From an uncultured Polaribacter sp. (GTDB lineage Bacteria; Bacteroidota; Bacteroidia; Flavobacteriales; Flavobacteriaceae): 64,000 bases of DNA. The notes beneath the pieces were generated by a model. It worked only from the letters and a program-made list of their open reading frames with translations, had not been told where the DNA came from and did no database searches. A program made the translations under genes and the position numbers. The stretch spans positions 682,001-746,000 of the forward strand of contig CANMHT010000001.1 of the NCBI GenBank assembly GCA_947497755.1, given 5' to 3'. The first letter of the stretch is position 1. Every line of letters starts with the position of its first letter. Positions 21,696 through 31,778 of the stretch are shown here, piece after piece.

Positions 21696-23040
21696 AAGAA
21701 CACCTTTATTAATTTTCCTTTTGTCGTTGTTTATAACAACTATGAATGGGCAAATGAATAAAATTGATGGAGTAGAAGTAGTTATTGGTAAAAACGTAGT
21801 GTTAAATTCAGATATAGCTAAGTTTAAACTAGACATTGAGCAAAGAAGTGAAGGAAAGATTAAAATTTCTGATTGTGAAATGTTAGAGCAATTAATGTTG
21901 CAAAAATTATTATCGCATCATGCTGTTGTTGATAGTGTTATTGTTTCTGATGCTGAAGTAACAGCTAATGTAAATAGAAACATCGCCTATTTTACACAGC
22001 AATATGGAGATATAAATAAAGTAATTAAAACTTACGGATTTAACGATGAAGTAGATTTAAGAAAAGAGTTATTCAAAGTAGAAAAAGAGAACCTTTTAGT
22101 TAGAAAAGAACAAGAAAAGATTAACGAAAAGATAGATATTACTCCAGAAGAGGTTAGGGTTTTCTATAATGGGTTAAAAGAAAAGAACGAATTACCAGAG
22201 TTTCAGGCTGAGATAGAGATGGCACAAATTGTTTTATATGCTCAACCTACAAAAGAAGAAAACGATCGAATTTTAAAGAAATTAAGTGACCTTAAAAAAG
22301 AAATTGAAGAAGGAGCAAGTTTTAGAATGAAAGCTATTTTAAATTCTGACGATCCTTCTGTAGCAAATAATGGAGGTAATTTAGGAGCTATTTCTAAAGA
22401 GACACAATTTATTAAAGAGTTTAAAGAAGTAGCATTTTCATTAGATGTAGGGCAAGTTTCTGATCCTTTTAAAACAGATTTCGGATATCATATTATCCAA
22501 TTACACGCCATTAAAGGAAAGCAAAGAGTAGTTTCTCATATCTTAATGCAGCCAGAAATTTTAAGTTCTAAATTAGCAGAAGTTAAAACAAAGATAGAAG
22601 AGATTAGAAAAGATATTCTTTTTGAGAAAATTACTTTTGAAGAAGCGGTAAAGAGATATTCTGAAGATAAGAATACAAGAAATAACAATGGGTTAATTGT
22701 AAATCCTTTTACTAACGAAACACGTTTTGATTTAACAAGAATGGACCCTACGTTGTATGCAAGAGTAATCAACACCAAAAAAGGAGAAATTACTGAGCCT
22801 TTTTACGAAGAAACTAGAGAAGGAGAAAAGATGTATAAAATCATCTTTATGAAAGATAGAACAACTACTCACAAAGCTGATTTAGTAAAAGATTATGTAA
22901 AGATTCAAAAGCTAGCTTTACAAAAGAAAAAAGAAGAGAACATTACTAAATGGGCAAAAGAAAAAATTAACGATACTTATATTAAAATTAGTGATAGATA
23001 TAAATGTAAGTTCGAGAAAAATTGGAATAAAGAAAACTAG
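21661..23040 (+). CDS. SurA-like peptidylprolyl isomerase
   Basis: 459 aa; signal peptide; IDGVEVVIGKNVVLNSDI; two parvulin domains (GGNLGAISKE...DPFKTDFGYHIIQLH). Confidence 0.9.
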   Translation: MQYKTIILKNIKRTPLLIFLLSLFITTMNGQMNKIDGVEVVIGKNVVLNSDIAKFKLDIEQRSEGKIKISDCEMLEQLMLQKLLSHHAVVDSVIVSDAEVTANVNRNIAYFTQQYGDINKVIKTYGFNDEVDLRKELFKVEKENLLVRKEQEKINEKIDITPEEVRVFYNGLKEKNELPEFQAEIEMAQIVLYAQPTKEENDRILKKLSDLKKEIEEGASFRMKAILNSDDPSVANNGGNLGAISKETQFIKEFKEVAFSLDVGQVSDPFKTDFGYHIIQLHAIKGKQRVVSHILMQPEILSSKLAEVKTKIEEIRKDILFEKITFEEAVKRYSEDKNTRNNNGLIVNPFTNETRFDLTRMDPTLYARVINTKKGEITEPFYEETREGEKMYKIIFMKDRTTTHKADLVKDYVKIQKLALQKKKEENITKWAKEKINDTYIKISDRYKCKFEKNWNKEN

Positions 23041-23047
23041 TTAAAGA

Positions 23048-24001
23048 ATGTCTGATGTTGCTGCCATTGAAAAGTTAGTAGTAAAAACTACAACACTTAA
23101 AAAAGAAATTTCTAAAGTTATTGTTGGTCAAAAAGAAGCAGTGAACTTTGTGTTGCTATCTGTTTTTTGTGGAGGACATTCACTTTTAATTGGAGTTCCT
23201 GGATTGGCAAAAACCTTATTAGTTCATACTGTTTCTGATGCTTTAGGGTTAAACTTTAAGCGAATTCAGTTTACTCCAGATTTAATGCCTTCTGATATTT
23301 TAGGAAGTGAAATTTTAGATGAAAATAGAAAGTTTACTTTTATCAAAGGACCTATTTTTAGCAACATCATTTTAGCAGATGAGATTAACAGAACGCCTCC
23401 AAAAACTCAAGCAGCTTTACTTGAGGCAATGCAAGAACGTTCTGTAACTGTAGCTGGACATCAATACAGTCTAGATTTACCGTTTTATGTGTTAGCGACA
23501 CAAAATCCAATTGAACAAGAAGGGACTTACCCTTTGCCAGAAGCACAGTTAGATCGATTTATGTTTTCGATTAATTTAGAATATCCTTCATTTGAAGAAG
23601 AAGTAGAAGTGGTAAAAAACACAACATCTACTCAAAGCGAAAAGGTAAATTCTATTTTTTCTTCGGAAGAGATTTTAGAAATTCAACAATTAATTCGAAA
23701 AATACCTGTTGCAGATAATGTAGTTGAGTATGCTGTTGGATTAGTGGCTAAAACGAGACCAAATGGAGCTAATGCTACAGATTTTGTAAAAAACTACGTA
23801 GCTTGGGGTGCAGGACCAAGAGCTTCTCAAAATTTAATTTTAGCAGCCAAAGCTCATGCAGCAATTAACGGAAAGTTTTCTCCAGATATAGAAGATGTAA
23901 AAGCCGTTTCTGTACCTATATTATCGCACAGAGTTGTTAAGAATTATAAAGCTGATGCAGAAGGAATATCTATACAACAAATTATAACTTCTTTATTATA
24001 A
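23048..24001 (+). CDS. MoxR family AAA ATPase
   Basis: 317 aa; GVPGLAKTLLVHTVSDAL, LADEINRTPPKTQAALLEAMQE, ATQNPIEQEGTYPLPEAQLDRF. Confidence 0.95.
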   Translation: MSDVAAIEKLVVKTTTLKKEISKVIVGQKEAVNFVLLSVFCGGHSLLIGVPGLAKTLLVHTVSDALGLNFKRIQFTPDLMPSDILGSEILDENRKFTFIKGPIFSNIILADEINRTPPKTQAALLEAMQERSVTVAGHQYSLDLPFYVLATQNPIEQEGTYPLPEAQLDRFMFSINLEYPSFEEEVEVVKNTTSTQSEKVNSIFSSEEILEIQQLIRKIPVADNVVEYAVGLVAKTRPNGANATDFVKNYVAWGAGPRASQNLILAAKAHAAINGKFSPDIEDVKAVSVPILSHRVVKNYKADAEGISIQQIITSLL

Positions 24002-24087
24002 TGAAACCTAAAAAACTATACACCATTGCAGCCATTGTTTTTGTGGCTTCTTTCTTAATAGCAAGATGGTTATTTTCGTTGCTTTAG
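24001..24087 (+). CDS. Putative 28-aa single-span membrane peptide MKPKKLYTIAAIVFVASFLIARWLFSLL
   Basis: Starts at TAATG overlapping moxR stop; Lys-rich N-terminus and hydrophobic span; below ORF-track size cutoff. Confidence 0.45.
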   Translation: MKPKKLYTIAAIVFVASFLIARWLFSLL

Positions 24088-25421
24088 TTGCTTTCTATAG
24101 CTTTAATTTCTTCTTGATATAAGTCTACTTTTCCTTGTAAAAGAACTGCAATTACTGTTACATCTTTGTCTTGTACTTTTTCTGGAAGATCGATATATAG
24201 CATACCGGGAACATGACTCCAATATTGTTTACCAACTACTTTGTGAGAAAGCTTAGTACCATTACCAACTACCCAAATACGGTTTACTTTATTTTTTAAC
24301 CCTTTTATTAATAAAGGTCCGTTAGGTTTGTTGTCTACATACAAATACAATATTGTTTTGTCTTTAGAGAGAGAAGTATATCCGTTAAAGTGTTGTTTGG
24401 GAATACCTGCTCTTGTACCGTAAATGGCTTCTTTATGTTTATTGGTCCATCTACCTAAGCCTTTTAAAATAGCAACTTGTTCTTTGGGTATTGTACCGTC
24501 TGCTTTAGGAGCAATATCTAATAATAAATCACCACCCATACTTATACAATCTACTAAAATTCGGATGATTTGATTGACCGTTTTATAGTTTTTATCAGTG
24601 GGTTGATAGCCCCAAGAGTTGTTCATGGTCATACACAGTTCCCAAAACTTGCTAGATGGTTTTCTAATAGGTAGACCTTGCTCTGGTGTGGCATAATCTC
24701 CATAGCCTTGTAATCTGGAATTTATGATTGTATTCGGTGTTTTATCTAATAAAAGGGCTCGAATTTCTTTGGCTTTCCACTTTTCTGCAGATTGCTCCCA
24801 ATCGCCATCAAACCAGTACAAATCAGGGTTGTATTTGGTGAGCTCTTTCAATTGGCCAAAATTGTATTTGGTAAACTTTTTCCAACGTTTAGTATCTTCT
24901 TTATAACGTTTTTCTTTTCTAGTAAAAAAAGGATAATCAGGATGAGACCAATCCAACAAAGAATAATACAGACCTAGCTTTAAGCCTTCTTTTTTTACAG
25001 CTTTTACAAATGGACTAATCAAATCTTTTTTAGCTGGTGTCTTTTTTACAGTATTTAAAGTGCCAAATTTAGAGTTCCAAAGGGCAACACCATCATGATG
25101 TTTGGTGGTAATTACGGTATACTTAGCTCCTGACTCCTTAATTAATTTAGCCCAAGAAGTTGGATTGTATTTTTTAGCAGTAAATCCATTCAATTGTTTC
25201 ATATAATCGTTATATGAAATGTAATTATTGTAAAAAGACCAAGACTCATCAATACCATTAACAGCATAGATTCCCCAATGAATAAAAATACCTAATTTGG
25301 CATCTTTAAACCAAGCTAAACGTTTTTCTTTAGGGATTTCTGTTTGTTGAGCATTAACATTAAAAACATTCAAGAATAAAAAAGTAGTAGCTAAGATGAA
25401 TGGTATTTTAATGTTTTTCAT
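24084..25421 (-). CDS. GH29 alpha-L-fucosidase family protein, secreted
   Basis: 445 aa; signal peptide; LGIFIHWGIYAVNG, YTVITTKHHDGVALWNSKFG, DLYWFDGDWE, GGDLLLDIAPKADGTIP. Confidence 0.92.
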   Translation of the reverse strand: MKNIKIPFILATTFLFLNVFNVNAQQTEIPKEKRLAWFKDAKLGIFIHWGIYAVNGIDESWSFYNNYISYNDYMKQLNGFTAKKYNPTSWAKLIKESGAKYTVITTKHHDGVALWNSKFGTLNTVKKTPAKKDLISPFVKAVKKEGLKLGLYYSLLDWSHPDYPFFTRKEKRYKEDTKRWKKFTKYNFGQLKELTKYNPDLYWFDGDWEQSAEKWKAKEIRALLLDKTPNTIINSRLQGYGDYATPEQGLPIRKPSSKFWELCMTMNNSWGYQPTDKNYKTVNQIIRILVDCISMGGDLLLDIAPKADGTIPKEQVAILKGLGRWTNKHKEAIYGTRAGIPKQHFNGYTSLSKDKTILYLYVDNKPNGPLLIKGLKNKVNRIWVVGNGTKLSHKVVGKQYWSHVPGMLYIDLPEKVQDKDVTVIAVLLQGKVDLYQEEIKAIESN

Positions 25422-25435
25422 GTGTAAGTTTTTAG

Positions 25436-25978
25436 TTATTCAATATACTCAAAAAAGCTAAATACATTTCCGCCATATCTTTTTGAGTAGCTATAATTAG
25501 AATGTGAAGACAGATCTGTATGTTTAGAATGTTCAATAATTAACAATCCATCTTCATGTAAAAGAGTTTTATCAAAAACGAGCGTAGCAATTTTTAAAAA
25601 TTGTTCTTCGTCAAAATCATAAGGAGGATCAGCAAAAATAATATCTGCTTTTAGCGATGTTTTTTCTAAAAACTTGTATACATCACTTTTGTATGTATTA
25701 ATGTCTAAATCTAACTGTTTTGCTGTATTATGAACAAACCTAACACAACCAAAATGTTTGTCTATGCTATAAACACTTTTAACTCCTCGAGAAGCAAATT
25801 CATAACTAATGTTTCCTGTACCACAAAACAAATCAATTACTTCTAAATTTTCGAAATAATAATGATTGTTGATAATGTTAAATAAAGATTCTTTGGCCAT
25901 ATCTGTTGTTGGCCTTACTGGTAAGTTTTTTGGAGCTGAAATCCTTTTTCCTTTATGTTTTCCAGAAATAATTCGCAT
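25436..25978 (-). CDS. rsmD: RsmD family 16S rRNA (guanine-N2)-methyltransferase
   Basis: 180 aa; MRIISGKHKGKRI, RPTTDMAKESLFNI, DLFCGTGNISYEFASRG, FADPPYDF. Confidence 0.95.
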   Translation of the reverse strand: MRIISGKHKGKRISAPKNLPVRPTTDMAKESLFNIINNHYYFENLEVIDLFCGTGNISYEFASRGVKSVYSIDKHFGCVRFVHNTAKQLDLDINTYKSDVYKFLEKTSLKADIIFADPPYDFDEEQFLKIATLVFDKTLLHEDGLLIIEHSKHTDLSSHSNYSYSKRYGGNVFSFFEYIE

Positions 25979-26821
25979 TTAAGGCAAGCTTATAAAGTTA
26001 GCATGATTAGAAAAGTCTTCCTCTTGATTAAAGACAGTATTTTCTGTTTGTAAAAAATGAACATTTCTCACATATTGATAAGTGATATGGTACAATTCAG
26101 ATGCTTCTTCAATATCGCCTATAAAAGTAAGTATAAAATCTTCTGGATTTAATTCCAGTTGTTCAGCAGAAAACAAGATGTAATAGATAAAGTCTTCTTT
26201 GGTATGAAAAGTAAATGTATTGTAAAATAATAGCTTAGAATTTTCGATAACCACTATGTCAAATGTATTGTTAGTAACATTAACAAAACATTGCTTACTT
26301 GTATTATTTTTACTGTGTAAAATTAACTTATCAATCAAAACTGTTGCGTGGTGTTTGTATTCAAATTCACCAAACTTTTGAAAGAAAAAATTATTGATAT
26401 TTACATACGGAATGTAGACATTTTTTATGTCTAATTGAGACAAGCTATCAAAAGCAATAAAATCGTTAGCTAGTGTTTTTATATTGTAATCTAAATAACT
26501 ATTCAATTCATCTTCGTTAAATAGAGGAGAAGGCACCAAAGTAGATAAGTTATTTTGGTGAATAATAGTTACTTTTTCAAACTCTTGGTTAAGAATAGCA
26601 TTTTCGCTAACCAGCTTTTCAATTTCATTTAGTAAAGCTTCTGGGGTAGCTATAATTTCATCAAAAGAGTATACAGTAAAGTGTTGTACTTCTTTGGTGA
26701 TTAAGTTTGAAATACAAAAAGAAAATCCACCCAAACTAAATTGGATGGATAATGCTTTTCTAAAAGTATCTTTAATGATATTATTTATCGTCTTTTTTTG
26801 CAAGATTATCTTCTTTATCAT
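25979..26821 (-). CDS. DUF3822 family protein
   Basis: 280 aa; position directly upstream of rsmD and LSIQFSLGGFSFCI N-terminus typical of this Bacteroidota family. Confidence 0.7.
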   Translation of the reverse strand: MIKKIILQKKTINNIIKDTFRKALSIQFSLGGFSFCISNLITKEVQHFTVYSFDEIIATPEALLNEIEKLVSENAILNQEFEKVTIIHQNNLSTLVPSPLFNEDELNSYLDYNIKTLANDFIAFDSLSQLDIKNVYIPYVNINNFFFQKFGEFEYKHHATVLIDKLILHSKNNTSKQCFVNVTNNTFDIVVIENSKLLFYNTFTFHTKEDFIYYILFSAEQLELNPEDFILTFIGDIEEASELYHITYQYVRNVHFLQTENTVFNQEEDFSNHANFISLP

Positions 26822-27524
26822 ATGAAGGAGGCCAGTTTCCTCCAGTTGTTACTTCGTTTAAAGATCCTACAGAAACCAATTCTCCTTTAATTTCATCTGA
26901 AGTATTTGCTTCTAATTCTTGTTTTACTAAAGAAGGATCCATTCCTTTTAAGATTGCACTTTTAGGAACACTAGCAAAGAATACATCTACTTGTAATCCA
27001 GCTACTTTTTCTACAGAACCTAATTCAATCTTAAATTCTAAGTTGGTTCCTGGAACCATAGCCATGTTTTTGTAATCTCTTCCTTTAAAACGAGATAATA
27101 CAGGTTCATAACCAATAGTGTCAGTTACTCTTTTTTCAACATCAACCATAAGAGGTTGCCATTTAGTACCTTTATTTACTTTTTCTACTACAGTAGTTGT
27201 ATTTGTTAATGCTAATTGAGCAGTATCAATAAACTGAACTAAACCGCTAATGCTATTAGAATATTTACCAGTAACTTCTTTGTGAGCAATTTGCCCATCT
27301 CTAATCATTTTTAATTTATCAATTACTTTTTCATAAACAACCCTTTTATTTTTATCGAAGTTGATTGGCTTCATCACTCCATCGTAAATTTTCCATGTTA
27401 AAAACACAGCTAAAACTAATAATAGGATAGAAATTAAAGGTCTTAATTTTAATGGTAAATATTTTACAATTAAAAATGCAAGAATACCGGTAACAATTAC
27501 AGCGGCAATAATAGTAATTAACAT
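26781..27524 (-). CDS. Membrane-anchored hypothetical protein
   Basis: 247 aa; two N-terminal hydrophobic segments then soluble domain; overlaps DUF3822 gene. Confidence 0.7.
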   Translation of the reverse strand: MLITIIAAVIVTGILAFLIVKYLPLKLRPLISILLLVLAVFLTWKIYDGVMKPINFDKNKRVVYEKVIDKLKMIRDGQIAHKEVTGKYSNSISGLVQFIDTAQLALTNTTTVVEKVNKGTKWQPLMVDVEKRVTDTIGYEPVLSRFKGRDYKNMAMVPGTNLEFKIELGSVEKVAGLQVDVFFASVPKSAILKGMDPSLVKQELEANTSDEIKGELVSVGSLNEVTTGGNWPPSYDKEDNLAKKDDK

Positions 27525-27604
27525 TAGTATAGTTTTTTAAATGATTATTCGCAAATCTACAATTTTTTTTTAATCATAAAAATTTTTCAGCATAAATCAA
27601 TTCT

Positions 27605-27612
27605 TATCTTTG
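27605..27612 (+). promoter_or_regulatory. Candidate TAnnTTTG -7 element (TATCTTTG) upstream of RecD-like helicase
   Basis: Exact motif 14 bp before ATG; no clear -33 TTG. Confidence 0.45.
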
Positions 27613-27626
27613 ACTTTTGATTTTTT

Positions 27627-29051
27627 ATGATAGAAACAACTACAGATTTTTATAAAGAACTTCTCCAAAAGTTTCCTTTTGAGCCAACTACAAAACAACA
27701 AAAATTATTAGATGAGTTGGCTAGTTTTACTTTTAGCAACAATAATCGTGCCCTATTTTTACTAAAAGGATATGCTGGTACAGGAAAAACAACTACTATT
27801 AGTACTGTGGTTAACTCTTTATGGAAAGCAGGAAAAAAAGCAGTTTTATTGGCACCAACTGGTAGAGCAGCTAAGGTAATTTCTGGATATTCTAAACGAC
27901 AAGCGTTAACGATTCATAAAAAAATCTATTTTCCAAAGAAACAAAAGAATGGTTCTGTAGATTTTGTAATGCAACCTAATAAGCATACCAATACAATTTT
28001 TATTATTGATGAAGCTTCAATGATTCCAGATAAACCAAGCAATGCAAAACTATTTGAAAAAGGTTCTTTATTAGACGACCTAATTTCGTATGTATATTCT
28101 GGAAAAAACTGTAAAATTATTTTCATTGGAGATACAGCACAGTTACCTCCAGTGAAATTGATTGTAAGTCCTGCTTTAGAAGTTACTACTTTAGAGTTAG
28201 ATTATCACAAGGATGTAACAGAACTAGAATTGGATGAAGTGATGCGTCAGCATGAAAATTCGGGTATTTTAGCCAATGCTACTGATTTAAGAGTGTTAAT
28301 AGACAACCATGGAACAAATTTTCAATTTGATTTAGAATATCCAGATATTATTCGATTAATTGATGGTTACGACATTCAAGATGCTATTACAACTGCTTAT
28401 GATAATGAAGGAGTAGAAGATACAGCTTTTATTGTACGTTCCAATAAAAGAGCGAACCAATATAACGAACAAATTAGAACTAGAATTAGAGGTCAAGAGA
28501 ATGAGATTTCTACAGGAGACTTTGTTATGGTAGTAAAGAACAATTACTATTGGTTAAAAGATAGTTCTGAAGCAGGTTTTATAGCTAATGGAGATATTTG
28601 TGAAGTAATGCGAATCAATTCAATTAAAGAATTGTATGGTTTCCGTTTTGCAGAAGTCGAAGTTAGAATGATTGATTACCCAAATCAAAAACCTTTTGAA
28701 ACAGTATTGTTATTAGATACTTTAACAAGTGAAAGTCCATCTTTAACTTATGAAGAATCGAATCAATTATATCAAGCGGTAAGAGAAGATTTTGCTCATG
28801 AAAAATCGAAATACAAGCAATTATTAGCTGTTAAAAACAACAAATATTTTAATGCGTTGCAAGTAAAGTTTTCTTATGCGATGACTTGTCATAAATCTCA
28901 AGGAGGTCAATGGAAAACAGTTTTTATAGAACAACCTTATTTGCCAGATGGTGTAAGTACAGAATATTTACGTTGGTTATATACTGCAGTTACAAGAGCT
29001 CAAGAAAAACTCTACTTAATAGGTTTTAAAGATGAATACTTTATCAATTAA
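27627..29051 (+). CDS. RecD-like ATP-dependent DNA helicase (SF1)
   Basis: 474 aa; LLKGYAGTGKTTTISTVV, LAPTGRAAKVIS, FIIDEASMI, FSYAMTCHKSQGGQW, LYTAVTRAQEKLYLIGF. Confidence 0.92.
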   Translation: MIETTTDFYKELLQKFPFEPTTKQQKLLDELASFTFSNNNRALFLLKGYAGTGKTTTISTVVNSLWKAGKKAVLLAPTGRAAKVISGYSKRQALTIHKKIYFPKKQKNGSVDFVMQPNKHTNTIFIIDEASMIPDKPSNAKLFEKGSLLDDLISYVYSGKNCKIIFIGDTAQLPPVKLIVSPALEVTTLELDYHKDVTELELDEVMRQHENSGILANATDLRVLIDNHGTNFQFDLEYPDIIRLIDGYDIQDAITTAYDNEGVEDTAFIVRSNKRANQYNEQIRTRIRGQENEISTGDFVMVVKNNYYWLKDSSEAGFIANGDICEVMRINSIKELYGFRFAEVEVRMIDYPNQKPFETVLLLDTLTSESPSLTYEESNQLYQAVREDFAHEKSKYKQLLAVKNNKYFNALQVKFSYAMTCHKSQGGQWKTVFIEQPYLPDGVSTEYLRWLYTAVTRAQEKLYLIGFKDEYFIN

Positions 29052-29988
29052 AATAGTAGCCAATATAAATTCCACCATAGGAGTTGCTTTTTGTAGCTCG
29101 ATGACTTCTTAACTTTTTAGTATGAAAATGGAAAGTGTATCCATATAAAAACCTTTTGTGGTAGTATTTGTATCCTAACTCTAAAGAAAAAACAATGGGC
29201 TTTACTTTAAAAGTAACAGGACTCGAAGTGTTTAAAAAACTACCTTGAATTGTAGCATCGTAAAGCACAAAATTAAGCATTGGCTTGATAAAGAAAAACG
29301 ATTCTGGAGCGCTAGTACTTGAACTATTGTTTAAATTAGAATGAAAGGCAACTGAATTACTCAATGCTTGTAATTTTTTTATTCCAATTCTGGTATAAAT
29401 TCCTGTAGAAAAATTGGTAAAAACACTACCAGCGTTCAATTCATTATAGTTACTAAAATCTAAATGAGACGAATTTTCTTTAGAAAAATGTTTGATAAAA
29501 GTAGCATTCAGGTTTGCAGCAAAGGCATTTTTAATCTGATGCTCCCAGCCAGTGGCTTTAGGATAATTATAAATCTGATGAATAAAATTTTGTAAGCCTG
29601 CACCTTTTGCACCAGGACCAATTATACCCAATTGAAGTTTTGTTATTAATATGTTTTGAGAACTAAAGTGTCTTTGTTGCCCGTAAGAAGCATAAAGGTA
29701 TGCAGCAAAAGGTCTGTCATGAGTACTAGCAAAAGATAATGTTGCTTTAAAAGGAGTAAACATCATATGACCAATTTGAAAATGATGAATCTTTTTTAGT
29801 AACTGCTCATTTTTAGTAGTAGAAATGCTTCTATAATTTAAAAACAATCCATTTGTATAATAACGATCTCTAGATACAGATGTGTATAAGTCATTGTCAG
29901 ACAGTAAACTAAATTCTTTTGAAAAACTGTTTTGCGAAAGCCCAACAAATGAAATGCAAAAGAAGAATAGAAAGTATAAAAATCTCAT
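29044..29988 (-). CDS. LpxR-like (DUF2219) outer-membrane lipid A deacylase family protein
   Basis: 314 aa; signal peptide; LLSDNDLYTSVSRDRYYTNGLFLNYRS; HDRPFAAYLY; GPGAKGAGLQNFIHQ...ATGWEHQI. Confidence 0.85.
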   Translation of the reverse strand: MRFLYFLFFFCISFVGLSQNSFSKEFSLLSDNDLYTSVSRDRYYTNGLFLNYRSISTTKNEQLLKKIHHFQIGHMMFTPFKATLSFASTHDRPFAAYLYASYGQQRHFSSQNILITKLQLGIIGPGAKGAGLQNFIHQIYNYPKATGWEHQIKNAFAANLNATFIKHFSKENSSHLDFSNYNELNAGSVFTNFSTGIYTRIGIKKLQALSNSVAFHSNLNNSSSTSAPESFFFIKPMLNFVLYDATIQGSFLNTSSPVTFKVKPIVFSLELGYKYYHKRFLYGYTFHFHTKKLRSHRATKSNSYGGIYIGYYFN

Positions 29989-30089
29989 ATTGGCAAATAT
30001 AAAGTTTGTCGCTGAATATCATGTTTTTTTAACATTAAATCCCGTGAATTATTCGTAACTTTAAGTTTCCTAAATGCGATATTTTTAAT

Positions 30090-30944
30090 ATGAAAAATGA
30101 CCAACTTTCTTTCCAAGAACTGGAAGAAATTTCTAACAAAGAGCAACTCTTACAAATTTTAAAAGACAAGAAAACACCTTATCAAAAAATTGAAGCAACC
30201 TTAGATTATGAAAAAGAACTAAGAGACTTACAAATTGAATTGGTAAAATTACAACGGTGGATAGCCCAAGAAAATAAGCGTGTGGCTGTTATTTTTGAAG
30301 GAAGAGATGCCGCTGGAAAAGGAGGAAATATAAGACGTTTTATGGAGCATCTAAATCCAAGAACAACTAGATTAGTAGCCTTAAACAAACCAACAAATGT
30401 AGAGAAAGGACAGTGGTATTTTCAACGTTATATTAGAGAGTTACCTAATCCAGGTGAGATCGTATTTTTTGATAGAAGTTGGTATAATAGAGCAGTAGTA
30501 GAGCCTGTGATGGGGTTTTGCGAAGAAAGTCAGTATAAAGATTTTTTAGTACAAGTTCCTGAGTTTGAACATATGTTGTATGAAGATGGTTTGATTATTA
30601 TAAAATTTTGGTTGTCAATTTCTAAAGACGAACAATTAAGACGATTTGAAGCAAGACAGCAAACACCATTAAAAAGATGGAAATTTAGTCCAGTAGATCA
30701 GAAAGGTCAAGAATTGTGGGATTCTTATACATATTATAAAGAAGAAATGTTTAGTAAAACCCATACAACTTATAGTCCTTGGATGATTGTAAAAACCAAT
30801 AATAAGAAAGTAGCAAGATTAGAATGTATTAGACATGTTTTGTCTCAGTTTGATTATGAAGGAAAAAAATCTGCCGCTACTACCTTATTACCAGATCCAA
30901 ATATTGTAATGAGATATTTCAGATCAGCACATCAAATAGATTAA
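30090..30944 (+). CDS. PPK2 family polyphosphate kinase
   Basis: 284 aa; VIFEGRDAAGKGGNIRRFMEHLNPR, FFDRSWYNRAVVEPVMGFC. Confidence 0.93.
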   Translation: MKNDQLSFQELEEISNKEQLLQILKDKKTPYQKIEATLDYEKELRDLQIELVKLQRWIAQENKRVAVIFEGRDAAGKGGNIRRFMEHLNPRTTRLVALNKPTNVEKGQWYFQRYIRELPNPGEIVFFDRSWYNRAVVEPVMGFCEESQYKDFLVQVPEFEHMLYEDGLIIIKFWLSISKDEQLRRFEARQQTPLKRWKFSPVDQKGQELWDSYTYYKEEMFSKTHTTYSPWMIVKTNNKKVARLECIRHVLSQFDYEGKKSAATTLLPDPNIVMRYFRSAHQID

Positions 30945-30946
30945 TT

Positions 30947-31732
30947 ATGGAAAATATCAATATACCTCTAATAGAGAAAAAATTAAATACTAAAAAAGGA
31001 CTTTTAGCTTTATTATCTAAAGAACCGATTAGTCCAGAAAGAGCTGTTAGATATGTAGATTATGAAAAGAAACTTGAGAAATTACAAGTAGAATTAATTA
31101 AACTGCAAACATGGGCAATTAATAATGACGAACGTATTATCGTTATTTTTGAAGGAAGAGATGCTGCAGGAAAAGGAGGAGCGATACGTAGAATAACAGA
31201 ACGAATCAATCCACGTCATATGAGAATTGTAGCCTTAAATAAACCTACGGAAGATGAGCAAACACAATGGTATTTTCAGCGTTATGTAAGGCAATTACCA
31301 AAAGCTGGAGAAATGGTTTTCTTTGACAGAAGCTGGTACAATAGAGCAGTAGTAGAACCCGTAAATGGTTTTTGTACTCAAGAAGAGTATAATATATTTA
31401 TGAATCAAGTAAATGATTTTGAGCGTATGATTACTGAATCTGGAATTTATTTGGTGAAAATTTATATGTCTATTTCTAAAAAAGAACAAGAAAAAAGATT
31501 TGCCGACATTAAAAATAATCCTCTAAAACAATGGAAAATGACTCCTGTTGATGAAAAAGCACAAGAGTTGTGGGATGATTATACAACTTATAAAAAGGCC
31601 ATGTTTTCTAAAACCAATACAGAAGGCGCTCCTTGGAAAGTGATACGTGCTAATAGAAAAACAGATGCAAGAATTAATGCAATTAATTATATTTTAAAAC
31701 GAATTCCGTACGATAAAGATATTGAAGTATAA
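30947..31732 (+). CDS. PPK2 family polyphosphate kinase (tandem paralogue)
   Basis: 261 aa; VIFEGRDAAGKGGAIRRITERINPR, FFDRSWYNRAVVEPVNGFC; 2-nt gap after first copy. Confidence 0.93.
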   Translation: MENINIPLIEKKLNTKKGLLALLSKEPISPERAVRYVDYEKKLEKLQVELIKLQTWAINNDERIIVIFEGRDAAGKGGAIRRITERINPRHMRIVALNKPTEDEQTQWYFQRYVRQLPKAGEMVFFDRSWYNRAVVEPVNGFCTQEEYNIFMNQVNDFERMITESGIYLVKIYMSISKKEQEKRFADIKNNPLKQWKMTPVDEKAQELWDDYTTYKKAMFSKTNTEGAPWKVIRANRKTDARINAINYILKRIPYDKDIEV

Positions 31733-31778
31733 TTTTTAAGGGTGATTTAAAAACGATCTTCAAGAGTTCTTTTTTGAA

